64,000 nt of DNA from Globisporangium splendens (GCA_006386115.1 VFIW01000005.1:558001-622000); one strand, 5' to 3'; shown: positions 1 through 12,110, counted from the stretch's first letter. A program made the numbers and translations. The notes: generated by a model not told the origin, from the sequence alone.

Positions 1-2374
1 TGTGGGCAACGCGCACCACAAGAACTGGTCGTTTGCGATCGGCGAGACGGGCATCGCGAGCGACGCGCAAGACGTGATTTCATCTCCAAGCATTGAAGAC
101 GCCTCGTTGCTTGCTCTTGTGGGCCAATTGCAATCGGTGGCGTGGTGGAATGCGCGTGCGGCGGTGGCTCACGAGCGCCTGCTGATCGCGAAGGAGAGCT
201 CCAACACGCTCTGGTTCGAGGCGCGTCGCGGCTTTTTCAAGACGCTGCGCAGCTCGTCTTCTGTGTCGGGGCTCTTTGCGTTCAAAAACTCTGAATACCT
301 CCGCGCTCGCCTCGACGTCGAATGGGGGCTCGCGCAGAGCCACTTTGACAAGAACAAGCAGGGCAAGCGCAGCTTCGAGCACGCCAAGGAAGTCAGCGGC
401 GTGAGCGTGCAGTTGAGCGGCTCCATGGGCAAGCGCACCAAGTTCCAGCAGAAGAGCACGGCGCAGATGGTGCTCTTGGCGGCGTCCAAGTACCCGCCAA
501 CCGACGGCGCGCCGTCCGTGTACGCGACCGCGGCAGCCGCAGAAACACACGCTGACTTTGGTGGCAAGCAGCAAGATGGCGATGGCAAACAAGAAGCAGA
601 AGAAGTGGACGAAGACGGTCTCACGAAAGCAGAGCGCGAGATCCAGCGCATGGTGCAGGACGGCGAGGCCACGTACCGCGACGTGCAATTGGATCAGGTC
701 GACCAGGACAACATCCTGCACGAACACATCCAATTCGAGGACCGCACGCTGACGGAGCAGGGCAATCTGCAGACGATCGACCAGGTGATCCTGCTGGCAT
801 TGTGTCTCGACGTCAAGAACAGCAATGCGAACGACGGGCTCACGCGCGAGGAGATGTTCCCGTACATCACGCGTGTGCTCGAGAACCCGAACAACTGGAT
901 GGTGTACTCAACGGGGCTGCTCGAGCGCGCGTGGCTCGAGTGCGAGACCTCGAAACGTCGCGAGCGCGCCATCCTGCAGATGCAGGCGCTCGTGGATCAG
1001 CACACGACCCGCTTGACAGTGCTGCAAAACAGCCTTCAGTCCATTGCCGACGCCGCGCCGGCACACGAGCGAATGCAATTTGTGTACGCGCTCGCGTTCC
1101 CGCCGCGATATGCGTTGAAGCGCGACCTCGCGGAGCGGTACCTCGCGATCGGCGTCATCCGCAGCGCGCTCGAGATCTTCGAGGAGCTCGAGATGTGGGA
1201 CGATGTCGTCAAGTGCTACCAGATTTTGGACAAACCCACGCGCGCCGAGAAATTGGTGCGTGAGCGACTCGAAGTCGCGCCGACACCGTACATGTGGTGC
1301 TGCCTTGGTGACGTGACGCAGGACATCAGCCACTACGAGACGTCGTGGAAGCTCTCGAAACACCGCTTTGCGCGCTCGAAGCGGTCACTGGGTCGCCATT
1401 TCTTTGAGAAGGGCGACTTTGAGACCGCGACGCAGCACTACCTTGAGAGCGTCAACGTGAGTCCGATGAACACTGGCGCGTGGTTCGTGATCGGCTCCAT
1501 GAGCATGCGCTTGGAGAAGTGGGAGCTCGCGCTGCGTGCATTCACGCGTGTCGTGCAGCTTGATCCGGAGAACGGTGAGGCCTGGGGCAACATTGGCTCG
1601 GTGCACATGCGCAACCACCGGTACGCGGAGGCGTTCTCGGTGTTCCAGGAGGCGCTCAAGCAGAAGCGCCACATGTGGCAGATGTGGGAGAACTACGCCG
1701 TGTGCGCCATGGAGACGGACAAGTACGGCGAAGCGATCTACGCGACGCACCAGCTGCTCGATCTGCGCAGCAAGCACAACCGCCCCGTGGACCACGAGGT
1801 GCTCGCGTGGCTCGTTGAGGCCATCGTGTACCCGGAAAAGTACCGCAAGCTCGTCGAGGACCTCCAGGTCACGGACGAGAACGAGGAAGCCGCGCACACT
1901 CTTGGCGACGATGGAGAAGAAGATGACGACTTGGTGGACTTCGATGAGGCTGTGGCCTCGGGCGACAAGACGCCGATCCGCTCGAACACGAACTTCAAGA
2001 AGCAGCTCGCGATGCTCTTCGGGCGCATCACGGCGATCACGACCAACAACGCCAAGATCTGGCAGATCTACGCGCACTTCAACGACGGGCTCGGGCGCAA
2101 GGAGAAGGCGCTCGACTGCCGCCTGAAGCAGTGCCGCGCGCTGCAATCCGCCGGCTGGGAGCAGGACCAGGCCAAGGTGCAGGCGCTCTGCAGCGCGGCT
2201 GTGCGGCTCTCGGAGGACTACATCGCGCAGGGCACGAAGAAGGCGCTGTACTCGTGCCGGCTGTACATCCGCGGCGTGCTAAAGAAGGCGCAGGTCGACT
2301 ACGCGACGCTCGAGGAAGTGCAGGAGCTCGCAGCCACGCTCGACCGCGTCAACGAGCTCGAGACGCAGCTGTAG
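1..2374 (+). CDS. TTC27: TTC27-like tetratricopeptide repeat protein, 5' partial
   Basis: The reading frame is open from the first base of the window, so the start lies upstream; about 790 residues are visible and the stop is at 2372-2374. Residues about 455-590 hold consecutive TPR helices (for example ETATQHYLESVNVSP and WELALRAFTRVVQLDPENGE). The stretch before them, with FALAFPPRYALKRD-like sequence seen here as YALAFPPRYALKRDLAERYL, is characteristic of the TTC27/Emw1 family. Family members are conserved eukaryotic TPR proteins; the yeast homologue Emw1 is linked to cell-wall integrity, and a precise biochemical role is not established. An acidic linker (EEDDDLVDFDE) lies near residue 640. 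No intron is needed in the visible part. The assignment rests on recalled family similarity. Confidence 0.85.
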   Translation, partial: VGNAHHKNWSFAIGETGIASDAQDVISSPSIEDASLLALVGQLQSVAWWNARAAVAHERLLIAKESSNTLWFEARRGFFKTLRSSSSVSGLFAFKNSEYLRARLDVEWGLAQSHFDKNKQGKRSFEHAKEVSGVSVQLSGSMGKRTKFQQKSTAQMVLLAASKYPPTDGAPSVYATAAAAETHADFGGKQQDGDGKQEAEEVDEDGLTKAEREIQRMVQDGEATYRDVQLDQVDQDNILHEHIQFEDRTLTEQGNLQTIDQVILLALCLDVKNSNANDGLTREEMFPYITRVLENPNNWMVYSTGLLERAWLECETSKRRERAILQMQALVDQHTTRLTVLQNSLQSIADAAPAHERMQFVYALAFPPRYALKRDLAERYLAIGVIRSALEIFEELEMWDDVVKCYQILDKPTRAEKLVRERLEVAPTPYMWCCLGDVTQDISHYETSWKLSKHRFARSKRSLGRHFFEKGDFETATQHYLESVNVSPMNTGAWFVIGSMSMRLEKWELALRAFTRVVQLDPENGEAWGNIGSVHMRNHRYAEAFSVFQEALKQKRHMWQMWENYAVCAMETDKYGEAIYATHQLLDLRSKHNRPVDHEVLAWLVEAIVYPEKYRKLVEDLQVTDENEEAAHTLGDDGEEDDDLVDFDEAVASGDKTPIRSNTNFKKQLAMLFGRITAITTNNAKIWQIYAHFNDGLGRKEKALDCRLKQCRALQSAGWEQDQAKVQALCSAAVRLSEDYIAQGTKKALYSCRLYIRGVLKKAQVDYATLEEVQELAATLDRVNELETQL

Positions 2375-2734
2375 ATGAGACGTAGAGTAGATAGGCATAA
2401 AGGTACATAATGCAAGTGAATACAATACACACCGGTATAATGAATGCCGGCCGTGACGTCATTGGCATGGAGGGGGAGTCCATCCATATTCGCGCCATCT
2501 GACATGGTCACTGCCACCTTGACAACCGCACACAAATCAAGAAAAAGTCCCGCTCGTCCTTTTTCTACCAATCAAAGCCAAATACTACTAATTTCATCCA
2601 ATGATGAATCAGAATTTATGGCGCGAGACCGATTTTGGTTTTCAAAAACTTGCAATTGTGAGCTGCTGGCTGCAGACAGGAGACACTGGCAGTGGACTCA
2701 TTGACGAGGACTCAAAGCCACGCGGGGAAGCGCG
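2375..2734. other. Intergenic, TTC27 3' flank and SET gene 5' flank
   Basis: This stretch of 360 bases is AT-richer than its neighbours and holds the 3' flank of the TTC27-like gene and presumably the promoter of the SET gene. No conserved element or further gene was recognised. Confidence 0.5.
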
Positions 2735-5700
2735 ATGGTCCAACGTCGCAGCAGCTCGCGGCTCAGCGTCTCCGCGTCCCCATCCGCTGCTAGTACTGCC
2801 GCGGTGGTTGCAGGCGCGCATGGTGGCGCCGTCAAGCGCTTCAGCAAGCGCACGGCCGAGGCGCTGCTCAAGGCGGCGAGTGCGGTCAAACACGTCGAGA
2901 ACCAGGACGAGCTGTACGCTGCCGACGCCACCGAATACGGCACTGTAGCGGATGTGAACGGAGACGATAAGGGCGATACACAAGACGCAGAGAGTGAGGA
3001 GAACGGTATGTTCACGACGGACACGAAGCAGTTCCTGGACGCGCTGAAGAGGGACGCGCTGCGCAAATGGATCCCGCGGCCCTTTGAACTGCCATTTTCC
3101 AAGGCCGAGATCAAGAACTTAGAAGTACGTTAACACTCCGAATGAGTGAATGGCTGTGGCGTTTATCGTGTTTAGATATACGCTTGCGTTCGTGTGCATG
3201 TGTTCATTTAGGTGCGTAAGTTGGAGTACCGCCCTCCACACTATGGGAAGATCAACAAGTGCGTGTTTGTGTCGAAACCCGCGATGCCGAATGCAGAGCT
3301 CCCTGTGCACAAGTGCAACTGCTTTGCGGAGACCAAAGTGGTGTCCACGAAGCGCGAGACGCAGATCGCGAGCACGAAGCTGCTCAAGGAGAACAGCGGC
3401 AAGCGCCGACTGCGCACGTCGTCGTCATCGTCGTCGACAAAGAGCCCCAGCAAGAAGACGGCGAGTGCAGACAACAACAACTCACAGATGCTCTGCGGTG
3501 AGAACTGCCACAACCGCATGCTCTTCATCAGTTGCTCCGACGACACGTGCTCGGCGCCTGACCCGAGTCTCTGCAGCAACCGCGCGATCAAGCGGCGAGA
3601 AGTCAAGTAAGTATACTAACACGCTAGCCACATTGTGAATCTGTGTGCGTTGTTTTCAACGAATTTGTGTGAATGTGGTTATAGATCTGTGCGCGTTGAG
3701 TACATCCCAGGTCCGGGCTTCGGTCTCATCGCGACAGAACCGATCATGGCCGGCGAGTTTGTGATCGAGTACGTTGGCGAAGTGATCGACGACGAAGAGT
3801 GCGAACGACGCATGATCCAGTACCGAGATCGAGGAGAGGTAAGAAGGTGTCCGATGAACACCACAATTGCTACGTGTGTGTGTCCGTCGTACTCAGCGTG
3901 TCTTTGTGTTGCGTATGCTGCGAGTGTAGACGCATTTCTACATGCTGGAGCTCGACAAGGACACGCTCATCGATGCGCGGTACCGAAGCAACGAATCGCG
4001 GTTCATCAACCACAGCTGCGACCCCAACAGCATGACCCAGAAATGGTACGAGCAGTGTCCATTTTGTCCTGTGTAGACAGTCTTTTAGTGACACGCGTTG
4101 TGTGCTGTAGGAATGTCGATGGGATGCTTCGCATTGGTATCTTTGCGCGCCGCAACATCTCGGTGGACGAAGAGATCACGATCGACTACAACTTTTCGCA
4201 CTTTGGCGAGGCCGTGGACTGCAAATGCGGTTCGTCGGCGTGCACGGGCAAAATTGGACGCAAGCGCTCCGAGATGGTCAAGTTCATTAAGGGCGTGCCC
4301 GTGAGCACGCTGGCAGCCACCAAAGCCAGTAGCAACAGCAAGCAGGGGACACAGGAAGCACAGGACGTTGTTCCCGCAGAGATCCAACGACCAATTCAAG
4401 TGACGTCGCTGGCACTGCTGAAGAGCGCTCAGGTGCATACACGTCGTTATAATGATCATACAGCACTGAGGCTAACATTGGCATCTTTTTTCCATTTTGT
4501 GATTAGCTTGACACGGAGTGGCTCAACTTGTATGGCTTCAAGAAGCGCAGACTGTTCTTCAGTCATGCGAGACAAGCGAAGAAAGCCAAGACCGCTGACA
4601 CCAACAGCAGTCCTGAGTCATCCAAGCCAGCGTCTTCGTCGTCGTCAGCGACGTCCTCTTCGTCGAGTAGCCCCGTATCCGAATGGTCATCGGCTCTCGA
4701 AGACGATGCGACCTCGACACTGACAGAGTCCCTCGCACACACGACTGCTGCTAGCACCAAGAAACCACTTGCGAAGAGCGACTGGTACGAGTGTGTGAAA
4801 GAGGGGAAGCACTTACTCGAGATGCGCGCGCGACCGAGTTACATCTGTGGCGGCAAATCCGATTGGTCCAAGGACCTCGGCGAACTAAAAGCGGCTGCCG
4901 CTCAACGATGCCGAAGCAGCAAGGCAGAGAAGAAGAAGACGATAGCGACATCCACCAAGACGAACAATCCTGTGCCAGTAGCAAAGTTGAATGCCAAACG
5001 ACTGAGTTTGCTGGAAGCACGCACGCGGCTTTTTGCAGGTACGAACATGCCTCAAGTGCTGTGTTGGACTGTGGAGCAATATGATGTAAACGATTTCACT
5101 CTTTGTAGATCTGATCGCGTTTGCGAATGGCACGTCCAAGTGGAACGCCAAGATCCCGTCGTCAACATCATTAAACCCCGATCGCATCTTCCGTTTCATC
5201 GAACAAACGAAGAATGGGAAGCGTGTCCACAGCAACGACTTGGTAAATATCTTTACACCATGAACTGGACGATGCATAGTGGTCTAACAATGTGACTCAT
5301 GTACACTTGTGCACACTTTGAAATGCTATTTTGCAGAATGACCTGAGCGACGACACCTGTAACCGCTGTGGCCTCAGCGGCGAACTGATTTGCTGCGATG
5401 GCTGCCCCGCAGCTTTCCACTTATGGTACGTTTGGCCAGTGCTTTGTATCAGCCATGGTGCAATTTCTAACCTAGTGAGCGTCATATTTTCGCAATACCA
5501 GTTGTACAAACCTGGTGATGATCCCACCGGCAAACGTCGATTGGTTTTGCTCCAACTGCACGAACCCAAAGGCGACGCACGCAAAGCCGCTGACAGCCAC
5601 TGAAGACGGCGCTGCTGCTGTTGGCGACGACAGCAATGCGGTACGGCGCCAACTGCGCACGCACGCGGCGCCGCTCGTTCCGAGCCTCAAGCGCTTCAAC

Positions 5701-5823
5701 TCGAACTCGCAGCACCTCGTCAAGAAGAAATACAAGAAGCGCGCCAAAGTCGTGGACCGGTCCTACCGCATGCTCGAGCAGATGCCGCTGCCGGCCATCG
5801 CAGACAGCGACGAGGACGAGTGA
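2735..5823 (+). CDS. AWS-SET-PHD histone-lysine N-methyltransferase (ASH1/NSD-like)
   Basis: Nine exons keep one frame: 2735-3124, 3212-3606, 3685-3838, 3930-4045, 4111-4432, 4507-5038, 5109-5242, 5337-5425 and 5502-5823, giving 817 residues. A cysteine-rich AWS segment occupies about residues 164-256 ([24 protein letters not shown]). The SET domain follows at about 262-390, with GPGFGLIA, the cofactor/substrate motif [10 protein letters not shown] and ITIDYNF, then a post-[17 protein letters not shown] complete C4HC3 PHD finger sits at about 684-735 ([16 protein letters not shown] to WFCSNC), its last intron lying between the His-x-x-Cys pair. AWS plus SET plus a C-terminal PHD suggests an H3K36 methyltransferase of the ASH1/NSD/SETD2 group acting on chromatin. 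The C-terminal PHD recalls ASH1. The exact lysine specificity is inferred. The middle (about 400-680) is low-complexity serine- and lysine-rich. Confidence 0.9.
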
Positions 5824-5997
5824 AGGGATCTCCACACAGCTGCACATAATGATCAAAATTTTCAAACAGCATGTCCATAGAGGACCCAACTGAATACACA
5901 CACAGCAGAATACACGCAGTGGGTGTACGTAGTGCTTCTTCATGTAACTAATCGCCAATACGGGAGTTCTATTCATGTGTCGATCTGCAATTTTTGT

Positions 5998-6408
5998 TTA
6001 TTGCTCATACAGCTTCGCAGGCACGGGACCTTCCACTTTATCCTTTAAAAATCTCTCGCTATCCTCCTTCGCTCGCTGTCAAACGCATAAGCATCGGTAC
6101 ACAGTGGTTAGCGCCACTGATTAACACACTCCATACGCATAAGTCAAAGCCAAGCACCGCTCAGTTGCTTCCAGTATATTCACATTCGTTCGTACCTTCA
6201 ATGCCGTGACGAGTGCAGCGTACGGACCCGACGACTTGAGCTCGGGCATGGGCACGCCGCCGTCCATCTTGCCCGAGTACGAGTGGTTCTGGCGCTCGTC
6301 TTCGCTGGGTGCGACGTACTCGTTGGACGCTTCCGCGGCGCTCGGGAAGCTCTCGAACGCGTGCACTTGCTCGCCGTTGAAGCGGTACGTCGCCTTCATG
6401 CCACTCAT
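5998..6408 (-). CDS. Small two-exon protein, 96 aa, function unknown
   Basis: On the minus strand exon 1 is 6408-6196 and exon 2 is 6075-5998. The donor reads AAG|GTACGA and the acceptor TTTGACAG|CGAGCG, both in phase 0. The product starts MSGMKATYRFNGEQ and ends GPVPAKLYEQ. It is hydrophilic, has no signal peptide or membrane segment, and ends in a short predicted helix (ALVTALKRAKEDSERFLKDK). Size, the acidic middle and the C-terminal amphipathic helix loosely recall the KEOPS subunit GON7, but that is only a guess. It is convergent with the SET gene (174 bases apart) and divergent from the longin-like gene (240 bases apart). Coding status rests on clean splicing and good codon use. Confidence 0.6.
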
Positions 6409-6648
6409 CCTTGCTTTTTTCCTGCAAGTGTCTTTTTGACTGTGAGCAACCAATGTCCTAACAAAACGCTGTGTAGTGTTCTACAGTTGCACAATTTCAA
6501 ATAGATGCCCTAATAAAACGCTCTCAATGTCCTGAACGAACGTGTCCATTCAGCTTTGCACATAAAATGGACGCGTAATTTATCGAATGTATGTTCCTTT
6601 GGCTGATAAATTACGCATACACATCAGCACAATCGCACAGCAGCGAAG

Positions 6649-7546
6649 ATGTACGCGATGAGCACTCTGCCGGTGATGGCGACGATGGTGGGGCCGCCAC
6701 CGCCGCCCATGGGGCACCACACCGTGAAGGAGCTGCGCATGCTCAAGATCCTGGACCGGCAGTCGGGCATCTGTCTCTTCACGGAGCAGTGGAAGTGGCA
6801 CCCGCACGCGCACGCAGAGGGCGTCGACGCGCTTGTGCAGTCGTTCACGCAGTTTGCACGCGAGATTGACGGAGGAGGTACTGAATGCGGTGCTTAATGC
6901 GGCTTTCTACGCATATACACGTGCATGAATCTCAGTATTGGCGCTTGCTGTGCTTCTGCTTGTGCGCTATAGAGGTGACGCAGGTGCATTTCAACCCGAC
7001 GATGGGCAAGAACGACCCCAAGATCGCGGACGACCGACGACCCAACAGCGGTCCCATGCAGTTCACGGTAGTAAGCGTGCTATGTATTGCCTACTGCCGC
7101 TTACATATGCATGATCTGTTGCTGATATGTGGATGCCCTGATGATACAGAACACGGCTGGCGCGATCACGATGATCTCGACCCAGACGGCGGTGGTGCAA
7201 GCCGTGCTCTTCCACGATCGAACGTCGACGGAACCCGTTGCGGCCGCGTTCAAGGTGTTTCTGCAGAAACTGGTGGCGCGCTTTGATCAGGTGTATCGCG
7301 ACCAACTGGCGAATCTACGACCCCAATTGGAGCCCAACGCCACGCTCACGACCGAGCAGGTACACTTTGTGAATTATGCACACATGCACAGTGCACTGAG
7401 GTTGCTGACATTCTGGATGTTGTTTCCTTTGTTTTGATGCAAACGGGTGGCAGCACACGGCCATTTTGGGCGAATTCGTGGACTTCAAGATTGAACTGGA
7501 CGCGCAACTGATTCCGGCACTCGAAGGCAGTCTTCCGAAGCAATGA
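6649..7546 (+). CDS. Small longin/roadblock-like domain protein
   Basis: Four exons, 6649-6877, 6973-7070, 7150-7359 and 7454-7546, encode 209 residues without frame breaks. The donor of exon 2 is taken as GTAAGC at 7071, which adds one valine. The N-terminus carries a proline run (GPPPPPMG). It is followed by a strand-helix pattern like a longin or roadblock fold: LKILDRQSGICLF, then a helix LVQSFTQFAREI, then a second strand with GAITMISTQTAVVQAVLF and a long helix AAAFKVFLQKLVARFDQVY. Such domains occur in adaptor subunits and GTPase-regulating complexes on endomembranes. I could not assign a named family. It shares a 240-base promoter region with the 96-aa gene. Confidence 0.7.
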
Positions 7547-7849
7547 GAGTGCCACCATGTTTCACATTTGTACACTACTGTAGTGTCTCTTCTCTGTGGC
7601 ATGACGATGCCATTCGGCTCGCGAGTGGCGCCGAGACCCATGAAGAAAGGGTACTGTGCCTCTTTGATGTCTTCTCATGCTTGGTTGTACTGAATGACGC
7701 CTGAATTTGTGGCGCAAAGGTTCACCTGCAGCTCTACTGGCAGCTCTACTGTGCTGTTGAACTGATGTACATAAGACAAAAAAACGGTTAAAAGCAATAA
7801 TTTCATTTCGCGGTATTGATGTTGTTTTGGCGCCAACGATGACACTCGC
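7547..7849. other. Convergent intergenic region
   Basis: This is the 3' flank shared by the longin-like gene and the RUN-RhoGAP-TLDc gene. No gene or clear element was recognised. A short near-repeat of CAGCTCTACTG(G/T) occurs at about 7731-7753. Confidence 0.5.
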
Positions 7850-10800
7850 TTAGTCCAGTACGCTCTTCTTCCGTGGACCCTTTTGCACAATGGGCTTGTC
7901 GCCAGTTGTGAAGCCCCACACTTCCACGTGGACGCACGAAAACTCCTGAGCGCTCACCAGAGGGCGAGAACTGAAGGTCTCGCATGCCCCTGTTGTGCCT
8001 GACGCCAAGTCACTGTCCTGTTGATGAGAGCAGAAAGAAAGAAAGAAAGCACAGTGATTCGTTGTCAAAGGCTCAAAATGAATCGCGTCAACGGACACAA
8101 GCTGCAAGAAAGAGATAGTGGCTTACCAGATACAAACCAAAGCTTCCACCGCCACCCATGACGAGCGATTCCTCCGAGCACAGCATAAAATAACTGTTTC
8201 GTCGACTCCATGGGTACTTGGTAAACCCAGCGTTGTTACTTCCTTTGTGGCCAGCGAAGGAAAACAAGAACGTTTCACCGTTTCCATAGTACTGCGTCGC
8301 GCGGTGCCATTCATCCGAGCCAAAGCCACCAAACACGTTGCCCTGGTCGTCTTTGATCACAAGCAGCGTCGGACTCTGACCTCTCGTCAGCGCCAATAGT
8401 GTGTGCAACGATGAACCATTGACTTCGGTGCTGTACAGGAGGCACCACTGGTACAACTGGCACGTGATCGGCATCGCGTTGTCCAGATACGCGACTTGGT
8501 CTAGAGTCAAAATACTGGACAGGTTCATCAGTTTGGTCTTGTAGTCCTCGGGTCGGAATGTGAACGACGGCTTCTTGCTTATCCGAGGTGACGACGCAAT
8601 TAATGGCGACGTTTGCGATGCTTCGTCTTCCGTAGAACCTCCTTCTTCATCATCATCCTCACCCAACCCGGGAGGGTCTGTGAGGAGCTTCCACAACTCT
8701 TCCCATTCGTTCCGAACGTCTTCCACCGAGCCAGGAGAGTTGCTCAAAAGATCGTTCAACTTGGCTTCAGTATCGCAAAACACTCGCGTGAAGGAGGCTT
8801 CTTCGGGGTCCAACGCACTCCACAACTGATCAAAAATTCGGAACATCAGGTTGAACAACTTGTAGAAATATGCCTCCTCGTCAAAAAGCTCCCAAAATGG
8901 CTCGGTTGACAGTGCAACAATGTTGATGCTAGGATGTTCAGGAGACGGGCTGCAACAGCATAAGCGAAAATGGTCAAGCTAAACGTCGACCTACCACCAT
9001 TTCCAAGCAAAATGCAGAAGAGAACACTTACACGAGCTTCAAGAGATTGATCAACGACTCGCAAATCGCAGACGAGACCAACCCCGCATCATACGTAGGC
9101 GCCGCAGAGGGCAGTGCGCGAGTGTACAACACTTGGAGCACGTCACTGTCGTTCTTCAGCATATACGCGACGGATCGAAGCAGCAGCACACCTCCTTTAT
9201 CAAAATTACCGAGCAGCGTTGGACGATTGAACCCATGCTTCTCCCAAATTTCAACGACCGAGCGATCGAATGCTGCATTCAGGGATCCCGCAAGACCATT
9301 CGCTGCACGATGCTGCATTTGTTGAAACGGGTTCGAGGTTGTGACAGTCTGTCGACGTGCACCGACGCTAATGTGAGTATTTGTGCCACTCGATGTTCTG
9401 TAATTTGGAGTCTCACGAGTGTTTGTTCCGCTCGCCGTTCTAGAGTTTGGAATTTCGAGCTGTACTTGTGATGGTTGACCCGCAGACTCCGTCGATGCGG
9501 TGTCAGAGCCAAAGATGTGTGGCATTGATACTCTGTGTCGAAGTGGCGATGTGACTTTTGGCACCGATGCTGTTGTCGCTTTGTCCGGATTGTTGGGCGA
9601 TTGAGGTGGTGATGTATCTGCTCTTGCGTTTTCCGCGAACGCCTTTGTGATCTCTTCCATGTACTGCTTGTCCGACAAGAAGTTGACCTGGGGCTTCATT
9701 TTGAACAGCTGATAAATAGATAGCAAGGCGCTTTTCTTTGTCTCGAGTCGTGTCAGCGCGTCAGAGACTTGAACGCGGACATCCTGGAAGATCACATCGT
9801 AGTGTTTAATCATGCGCTCCACGACCTGTGCACCCACAGCGGCATATCGCACATCCTGATGTTGTGAATGGGTGCTCCGTCGTTGCCCCAAAGGTCCTTT
9901 CGGCGGCTCTTTCTTGAACGCAATCACAGGTGCTAACGTTGTCGATGCTGTCGCAATATCGAGTCCATTGTGCTCAGTGTGTTCCGGAGATAGCAAAAAG
10001 TGCATCAACCCAATGACCTTCTCGAGAACGAACTTGCAGCACACAGGCATGTCTTGCACCAGGCACGTAATATTGCGAATGCTAGCCTCTTCATCCTGCA
10101 GACGTCCAGACGCAATGAAGGCTTCGTATTTTTCTGATGTCAGCAAGGGCTCTGGAAGGTTCTTGAAGAAATCCATCAATATGGCACCGGCAGCTAGCGC
10201 ATCCAAGTCGGGAGGCAATGCGCCATCGGTCTCGACGATTTCACGCAGCTGATTGATGTGTACATTCAGCACCGTTGCGCGGAACAGCCGAGGCGAGTCT
10301 GGATTCTCCATGAGGAAATCGATGCAATCCTGGACAATATTGGGGATTGCGAGCACTGGATCTATGAGCGCGAATCGACTATGGTAGGGATTCTTTGCGA
10401 AATACGAGATGGCCACACCAAACACATACTGCCATGGTTTGATGCCCTTGTGTCGGTGTGGGAAGAACATTGACGACACTTCGACAAACTCTTCATCAGC
10501 AATGGCAGAATCCACCGCATTGGCCAGCTTATCTGCTGACACTGTCACCTCTTCTGTTAATTCACCTGCTGCGTCTGCGTTCGTGGTTGCTGTTGCGCTG
10601 TCCACAACTCCATCTGGGGCTCCAGCAATCGGCACTGTGAGCGTTTCCTTTGGTTCTGCGATTTGAAATGGATCGTCGTTGACTTGAATCGCGAAATGGA
10701 CGTTGCGAATATCCATCGCCATCTGTAGAAACAAGCCCATGCCTTCGCAGCACCGCATCAACGCCCACTCTTCGTAGCTGGATCGAATCACTTGGTCGCA

Positions 10801-11466
10801 TTGGACCGAGAAAATGAGCTGTTCCAAACATCCAATGTGCCTCAGTCAGCTTTTTTCCTCTATTGCAGACAATAGCAATAGATTGCGCAACGTACCAACA
10901 GCGTAGACTCTAACGCGTGCTTGTTCAGTGCAATCTTGAGCCAGCAGCGCGCTTTTCCAGCGTCAGTCTAGTGGCCACCAGATACAAGAGTCAATGTTAG
11001 GATATATTGCACCAGACATTCAAGCGCCAGACATGTCAGCAAACATACATCGGACAATAAAGCCGCTGTCTGGATCGACTGCACCAAATCCGGTTCATCC
11101 ACAACCAGCGAGCTTGAATAGAGCACGTTCCAGAGCGAAATGTCTTGGTTGCTTTGTGGCTTCAACCCAAGTTTCAAACAATTTTCCAATGCGGCACCTA
11201 AGGTACAGCCCAATGAGTGACCTACTGCTCGAATGCGATGCAAGGAGAAAGAAATACGTACAGTATTCGTGGACACACGGGTCGTCTTGCGTCAAGACTA
11301 CCACTGTCTTTGTGTCCTTATCATTGCCTCCTGCTGTCGTACTTGCGTCGGCATCCGCACTTGTGGTTTCTCCGCCTGCTGCCTTGCTGTTCTCGTCGAG
11401 CGCCGTGTCATCTGTCAAAAGACGCTCATTCGCTGTCTGCACCACATCCAGCGTCGTTTTCTTCAT
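7850..11466 (-). CDS. RUN-RhoGAP-TLDc multidomain protein
   Basis: Six minus-strand exons, 11466-11262, 11197-11049, 10967-10896, 10818-9032, 8949-8127 and 8017-7850, splice in frame to 1067 residues. Residues about 70-190 resemble a RUN domain, including KARCWLKIALNKHALESTLL and the helix around MGLFLQMAMD. Residues about 265-430 are a RhoGAP domain: SPRLFRATVLNVHINQLRE supplies a candidate arginine finger and FFKNLPEPLLT is the signature helix. The C-terminal third is a TLDc domain (TLLALTRGQSPTLLVIKDDQ; FGGFGSDEW; TGACETFSSRPLVS; EVWGF). RUN domains bind small GTPases, RhoGAP domains stimulate Rho-family GTP hydrolysis, and TLDc domains bind the V-ATPase in animals and yeast. The combination suggests a scaffold linking GTPase signalling to endolysosomal membranes, which is inference. 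The 110-base segment 8018-8126 is an intron because the TLDc fold is continuous only when it is removed. Confidence 0.85.
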
Positions 11467-12110
11467 ACGTGTCTATAATAAACACGTATGGAAAAAGTTA
11501 GCATTCACAAGAGCTTCGTCATCTAATACTGCTGCTGACGTTGATCGAATGCTCATGGGGTACGCACCAATGCATCAAACCGCAGCCGCACCGAGTCATC
11601 TTCTCTGCCTTCGAGCTCCAACTTTGTCGACAGCCAGTGGCTGAGCTTGCCCAACATCCTTGCCTCTCTGTGTCTTTTTGGCTCTTTTCTTTAGAGTGCG
11701 CGCACGACCACGTCGCGAAACGAGACGACGAGAAAGACACTCACACGGCCCAAACGATCGGTTGTATCGTCCGCCGCGCGTCACGCTTCGCTTGCTCCAC
11801 GCCAGTCAGCCGCACTATGGAGGTCTCGTTCACCCGCGCGCTTCTTTCTTCCCCGCGCTTCAACAGTCCACACTCTGCGTCGACCGCAGCTTAATTTATT
11901 CACGTGTGGACTTGCATTTCTTCGCTTCAAGGGACGTTGCTTGCAGCATTTTGCTCCTATTCTTGCCGTAATTTACGCTGTGTGGAGTGGTAAATTACCT
12001 CTATTTTGGGACACAGGTTGGTGTTTTGGGTTCCCCAAATGCACGGTAAATTGCGCGCCAAATTTGTCGCTGTTCGAAGAGTGATGTCAGTATTGACAGT
12101 GAGATCAAGC
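11467..12110. other. Divergent promoter region between RUN-RhoGAP-TLDc and WEE1-like genes
   Basis: This region of 644 bases lies between two divergent start codons. It contains scattered short open frames with no protein character. In-frame ATGs upstream of 12111 (12039, 12084) could extend the kinase N-terminus by up to 24 residues. Confidence 0.5.

Noticed and set aside
1385..2146. 253-codon antisense frame within TTC27
   Set aside because: Shadow of a GC3-rich TPR gene; composition is typical of mirrored codons.
8018..8126. Read-through of the last intron of the RUN-RhoGAP-TLDc gene, which is open in one frame
   Set aside because: Removing it makes the TLDc sequence continuous (FGLYL to DSDLASG), as in the family.
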